DNA from: Weissella sagaensis
GTDB lineage: Bacteria; Bacillota; Bacilli; Lactobacillales; Lactobacillaceae
Length of the DNA stretch: 64,000 nucleotides
Reading direction: 5' to 3'
NCBI RefSeq assembly: GCF_005405285.1
Contig: NZ_BJDT01000001.1
Location: 344,726-408,725 of the forward strand
Shown: piece after piece, positions 24,891 through 33,981 of the stretch
Layout of the letters: every line of letters starts with the position of its first letter
Position numbering within the stretch: position 1 is the stretch's first letter
Notes under the pieces: model-generated
Databases searched by the model: none
What the model saw: the letters and a program-made list of their open reading frames with translations, nothing else
What the model was told of the DNA's origin: nothing
Position numbers and translations under genes: made by a program

Positions 24891-25259
24891 ATGACTTGGA
24901 ATAAAGAACGATTAACATATTTTAACGATCATGATGATTTTCATATTGCGCCATTTCGTGCTAGTGGGGTAGCCGGCACACCTACTTGGATTTGGTCTGT
25001 TGTTGTGGATGGACGTTTGTTTGTTCGTGCTTATAATGGTGTACATTCATCATGGTATCAAAGTGCAGTGGCTCAACATGACGGTAATATTGTGTCAAAT
25101 GGTGAGCGTTTGAATGTGATTTTTAAATCAGAAAAGGATCCAACAATTTTAGATAAAATTGATGAGGCATACCATGTCAAATATGACCCTAGTCCATATG
25201 TTGCGCCAATGCTCTCAGAAAAAACAAGAAATGCAACAGTTGAAGTATTGCCAAAATAA
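24891..25259 (+). CDS. DUF2255 family protein
   Basis: 122-residue soluble protein. HIAPFRASG, GTPTWIWSVVVDGRLFVRAY and WYQSAVAQHDG match the DUF2255 (COG4334) pattern of small proteins of unknown function. GGAGGGATA precedes the ATG. Possibly co-transcribed with the gene before (53 bp gap); followed by a terminator. Confidence 0.78.
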   Translation: MTWNKERLTYFNDHDDFHIAPFRASGVAGTPTWIWSVVVDGRLFVRAYNGVHSSWYQSAVAQHDGNIVSNGERLNVIFKSEKDPTILDKIDEAYHVKYDPSPYVAPMLSEKTRNATVEVLPK

Positions 25260-25297
25260 AGTAAGCGTTACCTAGTGTTTTAAATTAGAAATAAATT

Positions 25298-25337
25298 AAA
25301 AAGTAGCTATAACTTAAGGGTTATGGCTACTTTTTTT
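25298..25337 (+). terminator. Terminator after the DUF2255 gene
   Basis: AAAAAGTAGCTATAAC and GTTATGGCTACTTTTT arms around a short loop; T-run to 25337. Confidence 0.86.
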
Positions 25338-25393
25338 AATGATATTTTTTATAAAACGTGCGCTTCCTTATGATTTATAAGTGATTAATACGC

Positions 25394-25422
25394 TTGCTTA
25401 CTCCCGAAATATTAGATATAAT
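25394..25422 (+). promoter_or_regulatory. Promoter of the oppA-like gene
   Basis: TTGCTT (25394-25399) and a perfect TATAAT (25417-25422), 17-bp spacer. Start near 25429; leader ~50 nt. Confidence 0.65.
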
Positions 25423-25481
25423 TTAGAAAATTAAAAATTTTTAATTTATTGGGCAATTTTTTTGTTAGAGGGGTAAGGTTA

Positions 25482-27119
25482 ATGGGAATTAATAAAATAG
25501 GCTGGCAGACGGCCGTACTAGCGACGAGTGTCATCGCTGGAATTGGGGTAGTAACGCATACAGCTGATGCCAAGGCGAAACAGGTTATTAGTACGTATTC
25601 TAGTACTGAAATTTCATCGTTGGATACTGCAAAGGCAACAGAATTAAATGCTTTTACACAGTTAGATAATATTACAGAAGGTTTGTATGTTTATGATAGT
25701 AAAGGACGACCACAGAAAGCTTTAGCACAAAAGACGAAGATTTCTGAGGATAAAAAAACATACACAATTGATATTCGCAAAGATGCTAAGTGGAGTAATG
25801 GTGATCCAGTAACGGCTGCAGACTTTGTTTTCGCATGGCAACGAGCTGTTGATCCAAAGACGGCTAGTGAGTATGCTTATTTATTCGATAACATTGAAAA
25901 TGCTAAAGCAATTCAAGATGGTGAAAAGACACCGGATACTTTGGGCGTTAAGGCAACTGATAAGCATCAATTACAGATTCAGTTAGTGGCACCGCAAGAG
26001 TACTTTAAAATGATTTTGGCGCGTGAAACATTAGCGCCATTGAATGAAAAGTTCGTTGAACAACAGGGTGATAAATATGGAACATCATCTAAAACAACGC
26101 TATATAATGGACCGTTTGTAAGTAAGGGCTGGTCTGGTTCGACAACGCAATGGACGTTAAATAAAAACCCCTACTATTGGGATAAAAAGCATGTTAAGTT
26201 GAGCAAGATTAATTACTCAGTTATTAAAGATCCTTCAACTGCTTATAATTTATATCAAACTAAGAAGTTAGATCAAATGACGTTAGTTGGCGAGCAAGCA
26301 CAACAATTATCAAAGCATAAAGATGTTGTGAAACGTAATTTAGCTGCAACATCGTACTTGCAATATAATTTGAAAAAGAATAATGGTCTGGAGAATGCAA
26401 AGATTCGCCAAGCCATTTCACTTTCAATTAATCGTAAGCAATTAACTGAAAGAATTTTAAAGAATGGTTCAAAACCAGCTGCTGGCTTTGTCCCACGTCA
26501 AGTCGCCACAAAACCAAATGGCAAGGAAGATTTCTATGATGCGACAAAGGTTAAAAATACGGCAGAGTATAAACCAAAGTTAGCAAAGAAGTTATTTGCT
26601 GAAGGTCTAAAAGAAGTTGGCAAAGATAAAATTAGTGCAACGGTGATTACTGCTGATGCAAGTGCTTCTGAGCAAGTTGCTGTCTTTATTCAAGATCAAC
26701 TACAAAAAAACTTACCCAAGCTTGAATTGACATTGCAAAAGGTACCACAGAAGAGCCGCATTGCTTCTGTTAATGCAGGTAACTTTGATATTTCATTCCA
26801 GGGTTGGTCAGCTGACTTTGCTGATCCGTATACTTTCTTGCAAATTTTCCCAAGTGATAGTGCGCAAAACCATACTGGTTGGAAAAATGAGGCATATGAT
26901 CAAGCCATTACAGATTCATTGAATAAGAATGCAGCTAATAAAACAGCGCGTTGGAATGATTTAGTGAAGGCTGAAAAGATTTTGATGAAGGATCAAGTTG
27001 TTACACCAATTTATCAAACAAATAATGAGGACTTAGTTAACCCACGTCTAAAAGGCATTGGTTATAACCAAATTAACGGACATTATAGTTACAAGCTAGC
27101 TTATGTAACGGGTAAATAA
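25482..27119 (+). CDS. Peptide ABC transporter substrate-binding protein (OppA family)
   Basis: 545 residues from ATG 25482 (GGGGTAAGG upstream). Signal peptide 1-~32 (HTADAKA), then the family-5 solute-binding fold: SLDTAKATELNAF, TIDIRKDAKWSNGDPVTAADF, NGPFVSKGW, FQGWSADFADPYTFLQIF. Binds oligopeptides for import. The usual lipobox Cys is absent, so it would be secreted or retained otherwise; no oppBCDF genes are nearby, so it is an orphan receptor. The M42 aminopeptidase follows after 24 bp, suggesting a peptide-use pair. Confidence 0.9.
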   Translation: MGINKIGWQTAVLATSVIAGIGVVTHTADAKAKQVISTYSSTEISSLDTAKATELNAFTQLDNITEGLYVYDSKGRPQKALAQKTKISEDKKTYTIDIRKDAKWSNGDPVTAADFVFAWQRAVDPKTASEYAYLFDNIENAKAIQDGEKTPDTLGVKATDKHQLQIQLVAPQEYFKMILARETLAPLNEKFVEQQGDKYGTSSKTTLYNGPFVSKGWSGSTTQWTLNKNPYYWDKKHVKLSKINYSVIKDPSTAYNLYQTKKLDQMTLVGEQAQQLSKHKDVVKRNLAATSYLQYNLKKNNGLENAKIRQAISLSINRKQLTERILKNGSKPAAGFVPRQVATKPNGKEDFYDATKVKNTAEYKPKLAKKLFAEGLKEVGKDKISATVITADASASEQVAVFIQDQLQKNLPKLELTLQKVPQKSRIASVNAGNFDISFQGWSADFADPYTFLQIFPSDSAQNHTGWKNEAYDQAITDSLNKNAANKTARWNDLVKAEKILMKDQVVTPIYQTNNEDLVNPRLKGIGYNQINGHYSYKLAYVTGK

Positions 27120-27143
27120 TGAGTATATATTAGGGGGTAAATT

Positions 27144-28223
27144 TTGAAAGAACAAGAACAGATTGAATTAGTAAAAGCATTCTCTGACTTAAATGGGGTA
27201 CCAGGTTTTGAGACTGAAGTAGCAAAGTATTTTGAAGAGCGTGCTACGCCTTACGGACAAGTTAGCCGTGATGGTATCTTTAATAGTTACGTTGATCGCA
27301 CGGAAAATACGGGTCAAAAGCCGGTGGTGCAAATTGATGCCCATGCTGATTCTGTTGGCTTTATTGCACAAGCTGTACGTCCCAATGGTTTGATTAAATT
27401 CGTCACATTAGGTGGTTGGGCACCAACTAATGTCCCAACAACACGGGTGCGAGTGCGTAATAAAGAGGGTCAATATATTAGAGGTGTTGTTGCTAGTAAG
27501 CCACCACACTTTATGACGGATGAGGAGAAGAAGCAGGTGCCAAAGATTGCTGAGATGTCAATTGATGTTGGTTCAACAAGTCGTGATGAAACGATTAAGC
27601 ATTTTAAGATTGATACAGGCTGTCCAATTTTTCCTGATGTTGATTGTGAGTACTATCCATCAACCCGACTATTCTTTGGCAAGGATTTTGATAATCGGGT
27701 TGGATCAGCAGCGTTAGTTGATGTACTAGACCAAGTGCATGGTCAAAGCTTAGATGTTGATGTCGCTGTCGCACTATCAACACAAGAAGAAGTTGGTACA
27801 CGTGGTGCAAAGGTGACGGCAAATAAAATTTCTCCTGATCTGGCAATTGTATTTGAAGGATGTCCATGTGATGACACATTTGAAGAAGATTGGTTAATTC
27901 AGACTGGTTTGAAGCGCGGCCCAATGTTACGTGATATGGATACGTCATTTATTGCAAATCCATTATTTGAGGAATATGCAGCTAAGATTGCAGATGAACA
28001 CAATATTCCATATACGCGTTCAGTAAGAACTGGTGGTGGTGTAAATGGTGCGCCTATTCAATACTGGAACGGTGCGCCGACCATCGTGATTGGTATTCCA
28101 GTGCGTTATGAACATACAGCGTATAACTGGGCATCATTAGATGATTTCCAACATGCAGTTGAGTTGACTGTTGAAATTTTAAAAGACTTAGATGCAGAAA
28201 AAATTACTAGCTTCTTTGGATAA
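27144..28223 (+). CDS. M42 family glutamyl/aspartyl-type aminopeptidase
   Basis: 359 residues from a TTG behind AGGGGG. Metal ligands: IDAHADS (His67, Asp69), GKDFDNRVG (Asp183), STQEEVG (Glu215/216), FEG (Glu238), YEHTA (His324). M42 enzymes are tetrahedral cytosolic aminopeptidases (PepA/FrvX type). Directly behind the OppA-like gene, so it probably degrades the imported peptides. Confidence 0.9.
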   Translation: MKEQEQIELVKAFSDLNGVPGFETEVAKYFEERATPYGQVSRDGIFNSYVDRTENTGQKPVVQIDAHADSVGFIAQAVRPNGLIKFVTLGGWAPTNVPTTRVRVRNKEGQYIRGVVASKPPHFMTDEEKKQVPKIAEMSIDVGSTSRDETIKHFKIDTGCPIFPDVDCEYYPSTRLFFGKDFDNRVGSAALVDVLDQVHGQSLDVDVAVALSTQEEVGTRGAKVTANKISPDLAIVFEGCPCDDTFEEDWLIQTGLKRGPMLRDMDTSFIANPLFEEYAAKIADEHNIPYTRSVRTGGGVNGAPIQYWNGAPTIVIGIPVRYEHTAYNWASLDDFQHAVELTVEILKDLDAEKITSFFG

Positions 28224-28268
28224 TGATGTAGATTTGTGAAATAGATTGTGGAATTTAGATAGTATGCT

Positions 28269-28339
28269 TTAGTCTCCTAGAGATATTGATGGAAGAAGGA
28301 AGATGATTCCTTTTACCAATAACCTCTAGGAGTCTTTTT
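28269..28339 (+). terminator. Long hairpin terminator after the M42 gene
   Basis: AGTCTCCTAGAG at 28271-28282 pairs with CTCTAGGAGTCT up to 28335, and the inside continues pairing (TATTG, TGG, AAGGAA with TTCCTT). A T-run ends it. The rest of the 330-bp gap to 28553 is AT-rich with no further gene; it should hold the promoter of the next unit. Confidence 0.8.
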
Positions 28340-28553
28340 ATATGTCACGCAATCAAAGTATCCATATGTTAATTTTACTTAGTGTTTTTTGTAGTTCATT
28401 AATACATTTCATTATCACATTTTTTTATAATGTAAAAAAAGGTAATAATTCAATAAATTTAATTTATATTTATGTTATTTTTAATCCAGGTTAGTTTGTT
28501 AATGAATTAACCGTCTGTATGCTTATATTTGTATCAAAAAGAAGGAATATATC

Positions 28554-29168
28554 GTGTTAAAATATATTAAACCAATTGTTATATCTAGTGTTGCCATTTT
28601 GGGGATTAGTACAATATCAACTAATTCTTGCATTTCTGTAAATGCAAGTTCAATTGACACTGAACAAAGATCAACTTCTCAATTGTCTAATCGGGTAGTT
28701 GATATCTCAGATAGGTACATTAATTTTAACAATCGTACAAATCAGTTTTATGTTGATGATAGTTTGCATCAACAGTTGACGAGTGTAGAATATCAATCAG
28801 TTATTGTACAGGTGAAAAACACAAATGAACAAATTTCACTTGCTATTTCGGATGATAAGGATGTTAATACAGATATTTCTGTAGTTGATCCAAATAATGG
28901 AGAGATGATATTAATAACGCAATATGGACGTGCAGCTGGTAAAACAGCCATTAAATTTTATTGGAATTACGCGCGCATATGGATTAAAGCAGCAGATTTA
29001 AGAAATGCTTTGCAAGTTGGCTTTGCAATTGGTGGCGTATATGCACCGACTAAAGCGATTATTGCTGCTATGAGTATTGCGGGTATAGCAGCAAGCAATA
29101 TTAAAAATGGTATTTGGTTTGATTATAACTATTATGCGGGTTCAGTACTAAAAGCTGGTCAACAATAA
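28554..29168 (+). CDS. Secreted protein of unknown function with hydrophobic C-terminal segment
   Basis: 204 residues from a GTG behind AAGAAGGAA. Sec signal peptide 1-~31 ending VNA-SS. Middle part is polar; the C-terminal third (about 125-204) has a basic/aromatic stretch (AIKFYWNYARIWIKAADLR), a Gly/Ala-rich hydrophobic segment (~148-178, with GFAIGGVYAPTKAI) and a WFDYNYYAG end. Not recognised. The hydrophobic tail and the tiny membrane protein right after it recall bacteriocin/immunity or toxin/immunity pairs, but this is inference. Confidence 0.65.
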   Translation: MLKYIKPIVISSVAILGISTISTNSCISVNASSIDTEQRSTSQLSNRVVDISDRYINFNNRTNQFYVDDSLHQQLTSVEYQSVIVQVKNTNEQISLAISDDKDVNTDISVVDPNNGEMILITQYGRAAGKTAIKFYWNYARIWIKAADLRNALQVGFAIGGVYAPTKAIIAAMSIAGIAASNIKNGIWFDYNYYAGSVLKAGQQ

Positions 29169-29183
29169 TTGCGAAAGGACAAG

Positions 29184-29414
29184 ATGAAATCAATATATTT
29201 AAAAGCATTTGAGTATGCATCAAGCGCAATTGGTAGTGTTTTTATATTAATTTTGATTAGCAGTTTGTTCACAGATTTTTTTGTAAAGCCTTTTATAGAA
29301 AATAGGCAAATAACAAGTTTAATATTATTAATAATATTTATAGGTGTTTTACTTAGATATTATTTTAAAATTAAAAAAAAAAATAATAATGAATTGAACG
29401 TCAAAAATTGTTAG
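29184..29414 (+). CDS. Small two-span membrane protein, possible partner/immunity protein
   Basis: 76 residues from ATG 29184 (GAAAGGAC upstream; the frame extends to a TTG at 29169 directly after the previous stop). Two hydrophobic segments (about 10-27 and 38-56) and a Lys-rich tail KIKKKNNN. Starts 15 bp after the secreted protein gene and shares its terminator, so the two are one unit. No family recognised. Confidence 0.6.
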   Translation: MKSIYLKAFEYASSAIGSVFILILISSLFTDFFVKPFIENRQITSLILLIIFIGVLLRYYFKIKKKNNNELNVKNC

Positions 29415-29429
29415 GTAATTTAATCAGAT

Positions 29430-29485
29430 AACTGGTCGGAAAGATTTCGGGATTGAACTGAAATTTTTCCGACCAGTTTTATTTT
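29430..29485 (+). terminator. Terminator after the secreted/membrane pair
   Basis: AACTGGTCGGAAA and TTTCCGACCAGTT arms with a partly paired interior, T-run after it. Confidence 0.85.
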
Positions 29486-29537
29486 AATGTGTTTATTAAG
29501 TGGTTATTAGATTTTCTTTTTCCAAATAGACTTAGAA

Positions 29538-29548
29538 AGATAATATCT
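29538..29548. promoter_or_regulatory. Distal AGATA-N-TATCT operator of the dgo operon
   Basis: Perfect 11-bp palindrome AGATAATATCT, 105 bp upstream of the next copy. Same sequence family as the two copies at 29643 and 29663. Likely site of the GntR-type regulator at the operon end; looping between distal and proximal sites is possible. Confidence 0.55.
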
Positions 29549-29598
29549 ATTTCATGACGTCAATAATTGTTATAGCCTATTTGGTTTGCTTTTAATGC

Positions 29599-29628
29599 TT
29601 GACACACTATATTGAAAACGGTTACAAT
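29599..29628 (+). promoter_or_regulatory. dgo promoter overlapped by a perfect cre site
   Basis: -35 TTGACA (29599-29604), -10 TACAAT (29623-29628), 18-bp spacer. TGAAAACGGTTACA at 29613-29626 matches the CcpA consensus TGWAANCGNTNWCA at every position and covers spacer and -10, so CcpA would block the promoter under glucose. Confidence 0.82.
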
Positions 29629-29642
29629 GATTCTGTTGATAA

Positions 29643-29673
29643 AGATACTATCTTAATTAAATAGATAATATCT
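29643..29673. promoter_or_regulatory. Proximal operator pair of the dgo operon
   Basis: AGATACTATCT (29643-29653) and AGATAATATCT (29663-29673), both AGATA-N-TATCT palindromes, start 20 bp apart (two helical turns), just downstream of the promoter. Binding there would block elongation. A third copy is at 29538. Confidence 0.65.
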
Positions 29674-29705
29674 TTTACTAAAATAAAAATTATTGGAGTT
29701 AAATC

Positions 29706-30854
29706 ATGAAAATTACAAACTATGAAACATTTGCTGTACCACCACGCTGGTTATTTTTAAAAGTTGAAACAGATGAAGGCGTTAGTGGTTGGGGAGAACC
29801 CGTTATCGAAGGACGTGCTGCAACCGTAGAAGCTGCTGTTCATGAACTAATGGATTCATTGATTGGTTCTGATCCATTCCGTATTGAAGATGCATGGGAA
29901 AAAATGTATCGTAGCGGCTTTTATCGTGGTGGTCCCATTCTAATGAGTGCGATTGCGGGTATTGACCAAGCCTTGTGGGATATCAAAGGTAAAGCATTAG
30001 GACAACCTGTTTATGAATTAATGGGTGGTGCCGTCCGTGATAGTATCAAAGTTTATTCTTGGGTAGGTGGTGATCGACCAAGTAATGTTGGTGAGGCTGC
30101 ATTGGAACGTAAAAATGCTGGTTTCACAGCAATAAAGATGAATGCCACTGAAGAACTACAAATGATTGATAGTTATGAAAAAATTCAAGAAGTTGTTGAG
30201 CGCGTTAAGGCTATTAGAGAAGCCTGTGGCCCTTATTTCGGTATTGCAGTTGATTTCCATGGACGTGTTCACAAGCCAATGGCAAAAGTTTTGGCAAAAG
30301 AATTGGAACCTTATAACTTAATGTTTATTGAGGAACCTGTTTTACCAGAAAATAATGAAGAACTTGGTAAAATTGGTCAATTATCAAAAACCCCAATCGC
30401 TACGGGTGAAAGAATGTTTACTCGCTGGGACTTTAAGAAACTATTAGAGTCAGGTGATGCAGATGTTATTCAACCAGATTTATCACATGCTGGTGGAATT
30501 ACCGAATGTAAAAAAATTGCCTCAATGGCTGAAGCGTATGATGTGGCGGTTGCCTTCCATTGCCCACTTGGACCGATTGCTTTAGCAGCTTGTTTACAGG
30601 TTGATGCTACGGTTTATAATGCATTTATCCAAGAGCAAAGTTTAGGTATTCACTACAACGCTTCTAATGATTTGTTGGATTATGTTAAAAATCCAGAAGT
30701 ATTTGAATATGAAAACGGTATGGTAAAGATTCCAAGCTTACCAGGCTTAGGTGTCGAAGTTAATGAAGAGTTAGTTCGTGAAAAGGCAAAAGAAACCACA
30801 AATTGGCATAACCCAGTTTGGCGTCACGAAGACGGCTCTATTGCTGAGTGGTAA
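29706..30854 (+). CDS. dgoD: D-galactonate dehydratase
   Basis: 382 residues, the same length as E. coli DgoD and collinear with it. Enolase-superfamily active site: Asp183 and His185 (VDFHGRV), Glu209 (FIEEP), Glu235 (TGERM), His285 (FHCPLGP); the end [11 protein letters not shown] is also typical. It dehydrates D-galactonate to 2-dehydro-3-deoxygalactonate. First gene of a complete De Ley-Doudoroff operon under a cre-covered promoter. Confidence 0.96.
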   Translation: MKITNYETFAVPPRWLFLKVETDEGVSGWGEPVIEGRAATVEAAVHELMDSLIGSDPFRIEDAWEKMYRSGFYRGGPILMSAIAGIDQALWDIKGKALGQPVYELMGGAVRDSIKVYSWVGGDRPSNVGEAALERKNAGFTAIKMNATEELQMIDSYEKIQEVVERVKAIREACGPYFGIAVDFHGRVHKPMAKVLAKELEPYNLMFIEEPVLPENNEELGKIGQLSKTPIATGERMFTRWDFKKLLESGDADVIQPDLSHAGGITECKKIASMAEAYDVAVAFHCPLGPIALAACLQVDATVYNAFIQEQSLGIHYNASNDLLDYVKNPEVFEYENGMVKIPSLPGLGVEVNEELVREKAKETTNWHNPVWRHEDGSIAEW

Positions 30855-30872
30855 GCAGAAAGGTGTTTAAGT

Positions 30873-31862
30873 ATGATGAACCTAGTAACGATTGATACGG
30901 GAACCACAAATACAAGAGTGATGCTTTGGCAAGATGGTAAAAAAATTGCCAAAGTTGCACGACCTGTTGGGGTGAAAAGTACATCTATTACAGGTAGTAA
31001 GGATACCTTACATCAAACAATTAAATCAGCAATTGATGAATTATTAACAACAGCTCAAGTTGAATTGAATTCAGATGTTAAATTTATAGCGTCAGGGATG
31101 ATTACATCTAATTTAGGATTAGCTGAGATACCACATCAATCAGCGCCGGTAAGCATGAGTGATTTGGCAGCCAATATGGAAAAGATTATGATTCCAGAAG
31201 TTTGTTCGCAACCAATTTGGTTTGTACCAGGTGTCAAAAATGACGTCCAAACAATCACATCTGAAAATATTGATCAAATGGATGTCATGCGTGGTGAAGA
31301 GGTTGAGGCATTTGGGGCATTAACGCAATTACAGGCCAAAAAGCCATTTATTCTAGTATTGCCTGGTTCTCATACAAAATTTATTAAAATTGATGAGGAC
31401 GGTAAAATTGCCGGTTCTATTACATCAATGGCTGGTGAATTAATTTCATTATTAACCAAAGATTCAATTTTATCAGACTCACTAAAGCATAATTTTTCAG
31501 ATGAACTTGATGTCAAAACACTAGCTCTTGGTGCTGAGAGTTGTGCCAAAAATGGATTGGGACGAGCAGCGTTTACGGTTCGATTATTAGATTTGTATAC
31601 CAATTACACGCGTAATCAAATGGCTAATTATTTGTTGGGTGTTGTTTTACAAAATGATGTTACAGCGATAAAAACGACACAAGCGTTTGATATTAACGCA
31701 GATGATACTTTTGTGGTTATTGGTAAACCTGCTCTTCGTGATGCGCTACAGGTATTGTTAAATAACGATGATTATTTTACTGGTAATATTTTGACAATTG
31801 ATGTACCTGAATTAGCCAGTGTTGGTATTATGGCAATCGCAAAGATGCGAGACATTATTTAA
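30873..31862 (+). CDS. dgoK: 2-dehydro-3-deoxygalactonokinase
   Basis: 329-residue sugar-acid kinase. The N-terminal phosphate motif VTIDTGTTNTRV and the mid-domain LVLPGSHTKFI are those of DgoK. It makes KDPGal from the dgoD product. Starts 18 bp after dgoD behind AGAAAGGTG. Confidence 0.93.
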   Translation: MMNLVTIDTGTTNTRVMLWQDGKKIAKVARPVGVKSTSITGSKDTLHQTIKSAIDELLTTAQVELNSDVKFIASGMITSNLGLAEIPHQSAPVSMSDLAANMEKIMIPEVCSQPIWFVPGVKNDVQTITSENIDQMDVMRGEEVEAFGALTQLQAKKPFILVLPGSHTKFIKIDEDGKIAGSITSMAGELISLLTKDSILSDSLKHNFSDELDVKTLALGAESCAKNGLGRAAFTVRLLDLYTNYTRNQMANYLLGVVLQNDVTAIKTTQAFDINADDTFVVIGKPALRDALQVLLNNDDYFTGNILTIDVPELASVGIMAIAKMRDII

Positions 31863-31879
31863 AATGAGGGACAAATATA

Positions 31880-32503
31880 ATGAATATTGAAAACTATCCA
31901 AAGTTAACAGTAATTATGCGTGGTTATAGTTATGAACAAGCCATGCTTATTATAAAGTTATTGAGCCGTTATGAAGGAAAAGTAGGGGTTGAAGTTACGA
32001 CAAATAATCCAGATCATTTAAAAGTTATTGCAGACGGTAATAAACAGTATGGTGACAGCGTAAACATTGGGGTAGGTACAGTTACAACAGCAAATCAGGC
32101 ACAAGAAGCAATTGCAGCAGGTGCTAAATTTATGCTTGGACCCCAAGCTTTTTCAGAGGACATTTATCGACTAGCACAACAAAATGATGTGATTACGGTT
32201 CCTGGTGCAATGACGCCAACAGAGATACAAACAGAAGTCAATAAAGGTGCGGATATTGTTAAAGTATTTCCAGCGATTACGGTAGGTCCTGTTTTTTTCA
32301 AACAAATTTCTGGACCAATGCCTGGATTACGACTTATGGCAGTCGGGGGCGTTGATATTAAAAATAGTCAATCATTCATGTCAGCAGGTGCTGAATATTT
32401 GGGTATCGGATCTAGTTTCTTTAATAAACAGGATTTAGAAAATATGGATGAACAAGCTTTAGACAACTCAATACAAGAATTTTTATTAGCCGTTAGTAAG
32501 TAA
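31880..32503 (+). CDS. dgoA: 2-dehydro-3-deoxy-6-phosphogalactonate aldolase
   Basis: 207-residue class I aldolase of the KDPG/KDPGal family. Early Arg motif (VIMRGYSYEQA), Schiff-base Lys in DIVKVFPAI, and GIGSSFF at the end. It splits KDPGal to pyruvate and glyceraldehyde 3-phosphate. Starts 17 bp after dgoK. Confidence 0.93.
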   Translation: MNIENYPKLTVIMRGYSYEQAMLIIKLLSRYEGKVGVEVTTNNPDHLKVIADGNKQYGDSVNIGVGTVTTANQAQEAIAAGAKFMLGPQAFSEDIYRLAQQNDVITVPGAMTPTEIQTEVNKGADIVKVFPAITVGPVFFKQISGPMPGLRLMAVGGVDIKNSQSFMSAGAEYLGIGSSFFNKQDLENMDEQALDNSIQEFLLAVSK

Positions 32504-32546
32504 TTTTGACAATTGATCATCATCTGTAGAATAAAAGGGGAAAATC

Positions 32547-33881
32547 ATGCCATTACTAATAGTAGTATTAGGGGTTTTATTGTTAATCTTTTTGATTACC
32601 AAGCTAAAGCTTAATACTTTTGTATCATTAATTATCACATCCTTTGTTGTAGCCTTTGCCTTGGGAATCCCATTGGATAAAGTCCCTACAACAATTACGG
32701 AAGGTTTAGGTAATCAACTAGGTAGTTTGGCTATTGTGTTTGGAATGGGATCAATGATTGGTAAGTTGGTTTCAGACGCTGGTGGTGGCCATCGTATTGC
32801 CCACACTTTAATTGAAAAATTTGGGCGTAAGCGAATTCAAATAGCCGTAATTTTAGCATCATTTATCATTGGACTAGCATTGTTCTTTGAGGTTGGTTTA
32901 GTAGTGTTGTTGCCAATTATATTCATTATTGCGCGTGAATTGAAAATGCCATTAATGTCATTAGCCATTCCAATGGCAGCGACGTTAAATGTTATGCATG
33001 GATTTATTCCGCCACATCCGGCACCAACTGCTATTTCACAAGTCTTTGGGGCAAATATTGGTCACGTTATTTTGTTAGGAATTGTTGTTGCAATTCCCAC
33101 AGTGATTGTATCTGGACCAGTCTATAATCACTTTTTACGTAAGTTGTATCCACAAGTGTACAAAATACAGACAGAAAATCCCCGTTTAGGTAAAATAGAA
33201 GAATTTGATTTAGATAAGACACCTAAGTTTGGTATTAGTGTATTAACTGCTATGATGCCAGTTATTTTAATTGGGATATCAACGATTCTTGAATTTACAG
33301 TAGCCAAAGGTAGTTTGGCTCACGATATTTTTGGTTTAGTTGGAAATCCTGATTTTGCAATGATGGTATCATTAGTTTTTGCCATTTATACAATGGGAAT
33401 TAAGCAGCATATTAGTATGAAACGTATTGGTCAAACAGTGGAAAATGCAATTATTCAAATTGCAGGGATGTTATTTATTATTGGTGGTGGTGGTGCTTTC
33501 AAACAAGTACTTGTATCAGGTGGCATCTCAGATTATATCTCACAGATGTTTGCTACTATTAACATGTCACCATTATTGGCTGCTTGGTTAATTACTGCTC
33601 TACTACGTGTTAGTTTGGGATCATCAACTGTTGCTGCGTTAACGGGTGCTGGTTTAGTAGCACCGATGATTGCAGCTTCGGGTGTTAGTCCGACCTTAAT
33701 GGTATTATCAGTTGGAGCTGGTAGTATATTTGGCGGTCACGTTAATGATGCAGGTTTCTGGATGGTTAAAGAATACTTTAATTTATCTTTGAAAGAAACG
33801 CTAACTGCTTGGTCACCATTAACTTGTGTGATTGGGGTAGTTGGTTTAGGAGCTGTCATGACGCTATCAGTCTTTATGTAA
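32547..33881 (+). CDS. GntP-family sugar-acid permease (probable galactonate importer)
   Basis: 444 residues, about 12 spans, GntP (gluconate:H+ symporter) family: GFIPPHPAPTAISQVFGANIG, GGGGAFKQVLV and GSIFGGHVNDAGFWMVKEY are signature segments. In E. coli galactonate uses an MFS carrier (DgoT); here a GntP-type protein takes that place, so galactonate as substrate is inferred from context. AAAAGGGGA precedes the ATG. Confidence 0.9.
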   Translation: MPLLIVVLGVLLLIFLITKLKLNTFVSLIITSFVVAFALGIPLDKVPTTITEGLGNQLGSLAIVFGMGSMIGKLVSDAGGGHRIAHTLIEKFGRKRIQIAVILASFIIGLALFFEVGLVVLLPIIFIIARELKMPLMSLAIPMAATLNVMHGFIPPHPAPTAISQVFGANIGHVILLGIVVAIPTVIVSGPVYNHFLRKLYPQVYKIQTENPRLGKIEEFDLDKTPKFGISVLTAMMPVILIGISTILEFTVAKGSLAHDIFGLVGNPDFAMMVSLVFAIYTMGIKQHISMKRIGQTVENAIIQIAGMLFIIGGGGAFKQVLVSGGISDYISQMFATINMSPLLAAWLITALLRVSLGSSTVAALTGAGLVAPMIAASGVSPTLMVLSVGAGSIFGGHVNDAGFWMVKEYFNLSLKETLTAWSPLTCVIGVVGLGAVMTLSVFM

Positions 33882-33889
33882 TAAATTAT

Positions 33890-33927
33890 AAAACCACTAA
33901 TTAGTGTTTAGCTAATTAGTGGTTTTT
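33890..33927 (+). terminator. Terminator between the GntP permease and the GntR gene
   Basis: AAAACCACTAATTAG (33890-33904) and CTAATTAGTGGTTTT (33912-33926) perfect arms, T-run. Confidence 0.88.
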
Positions 33928-33981
33928 AACATTTAAATAAAGTACCATTAGTATAAGCGTGATGGTAGGAGAGATTATAAA

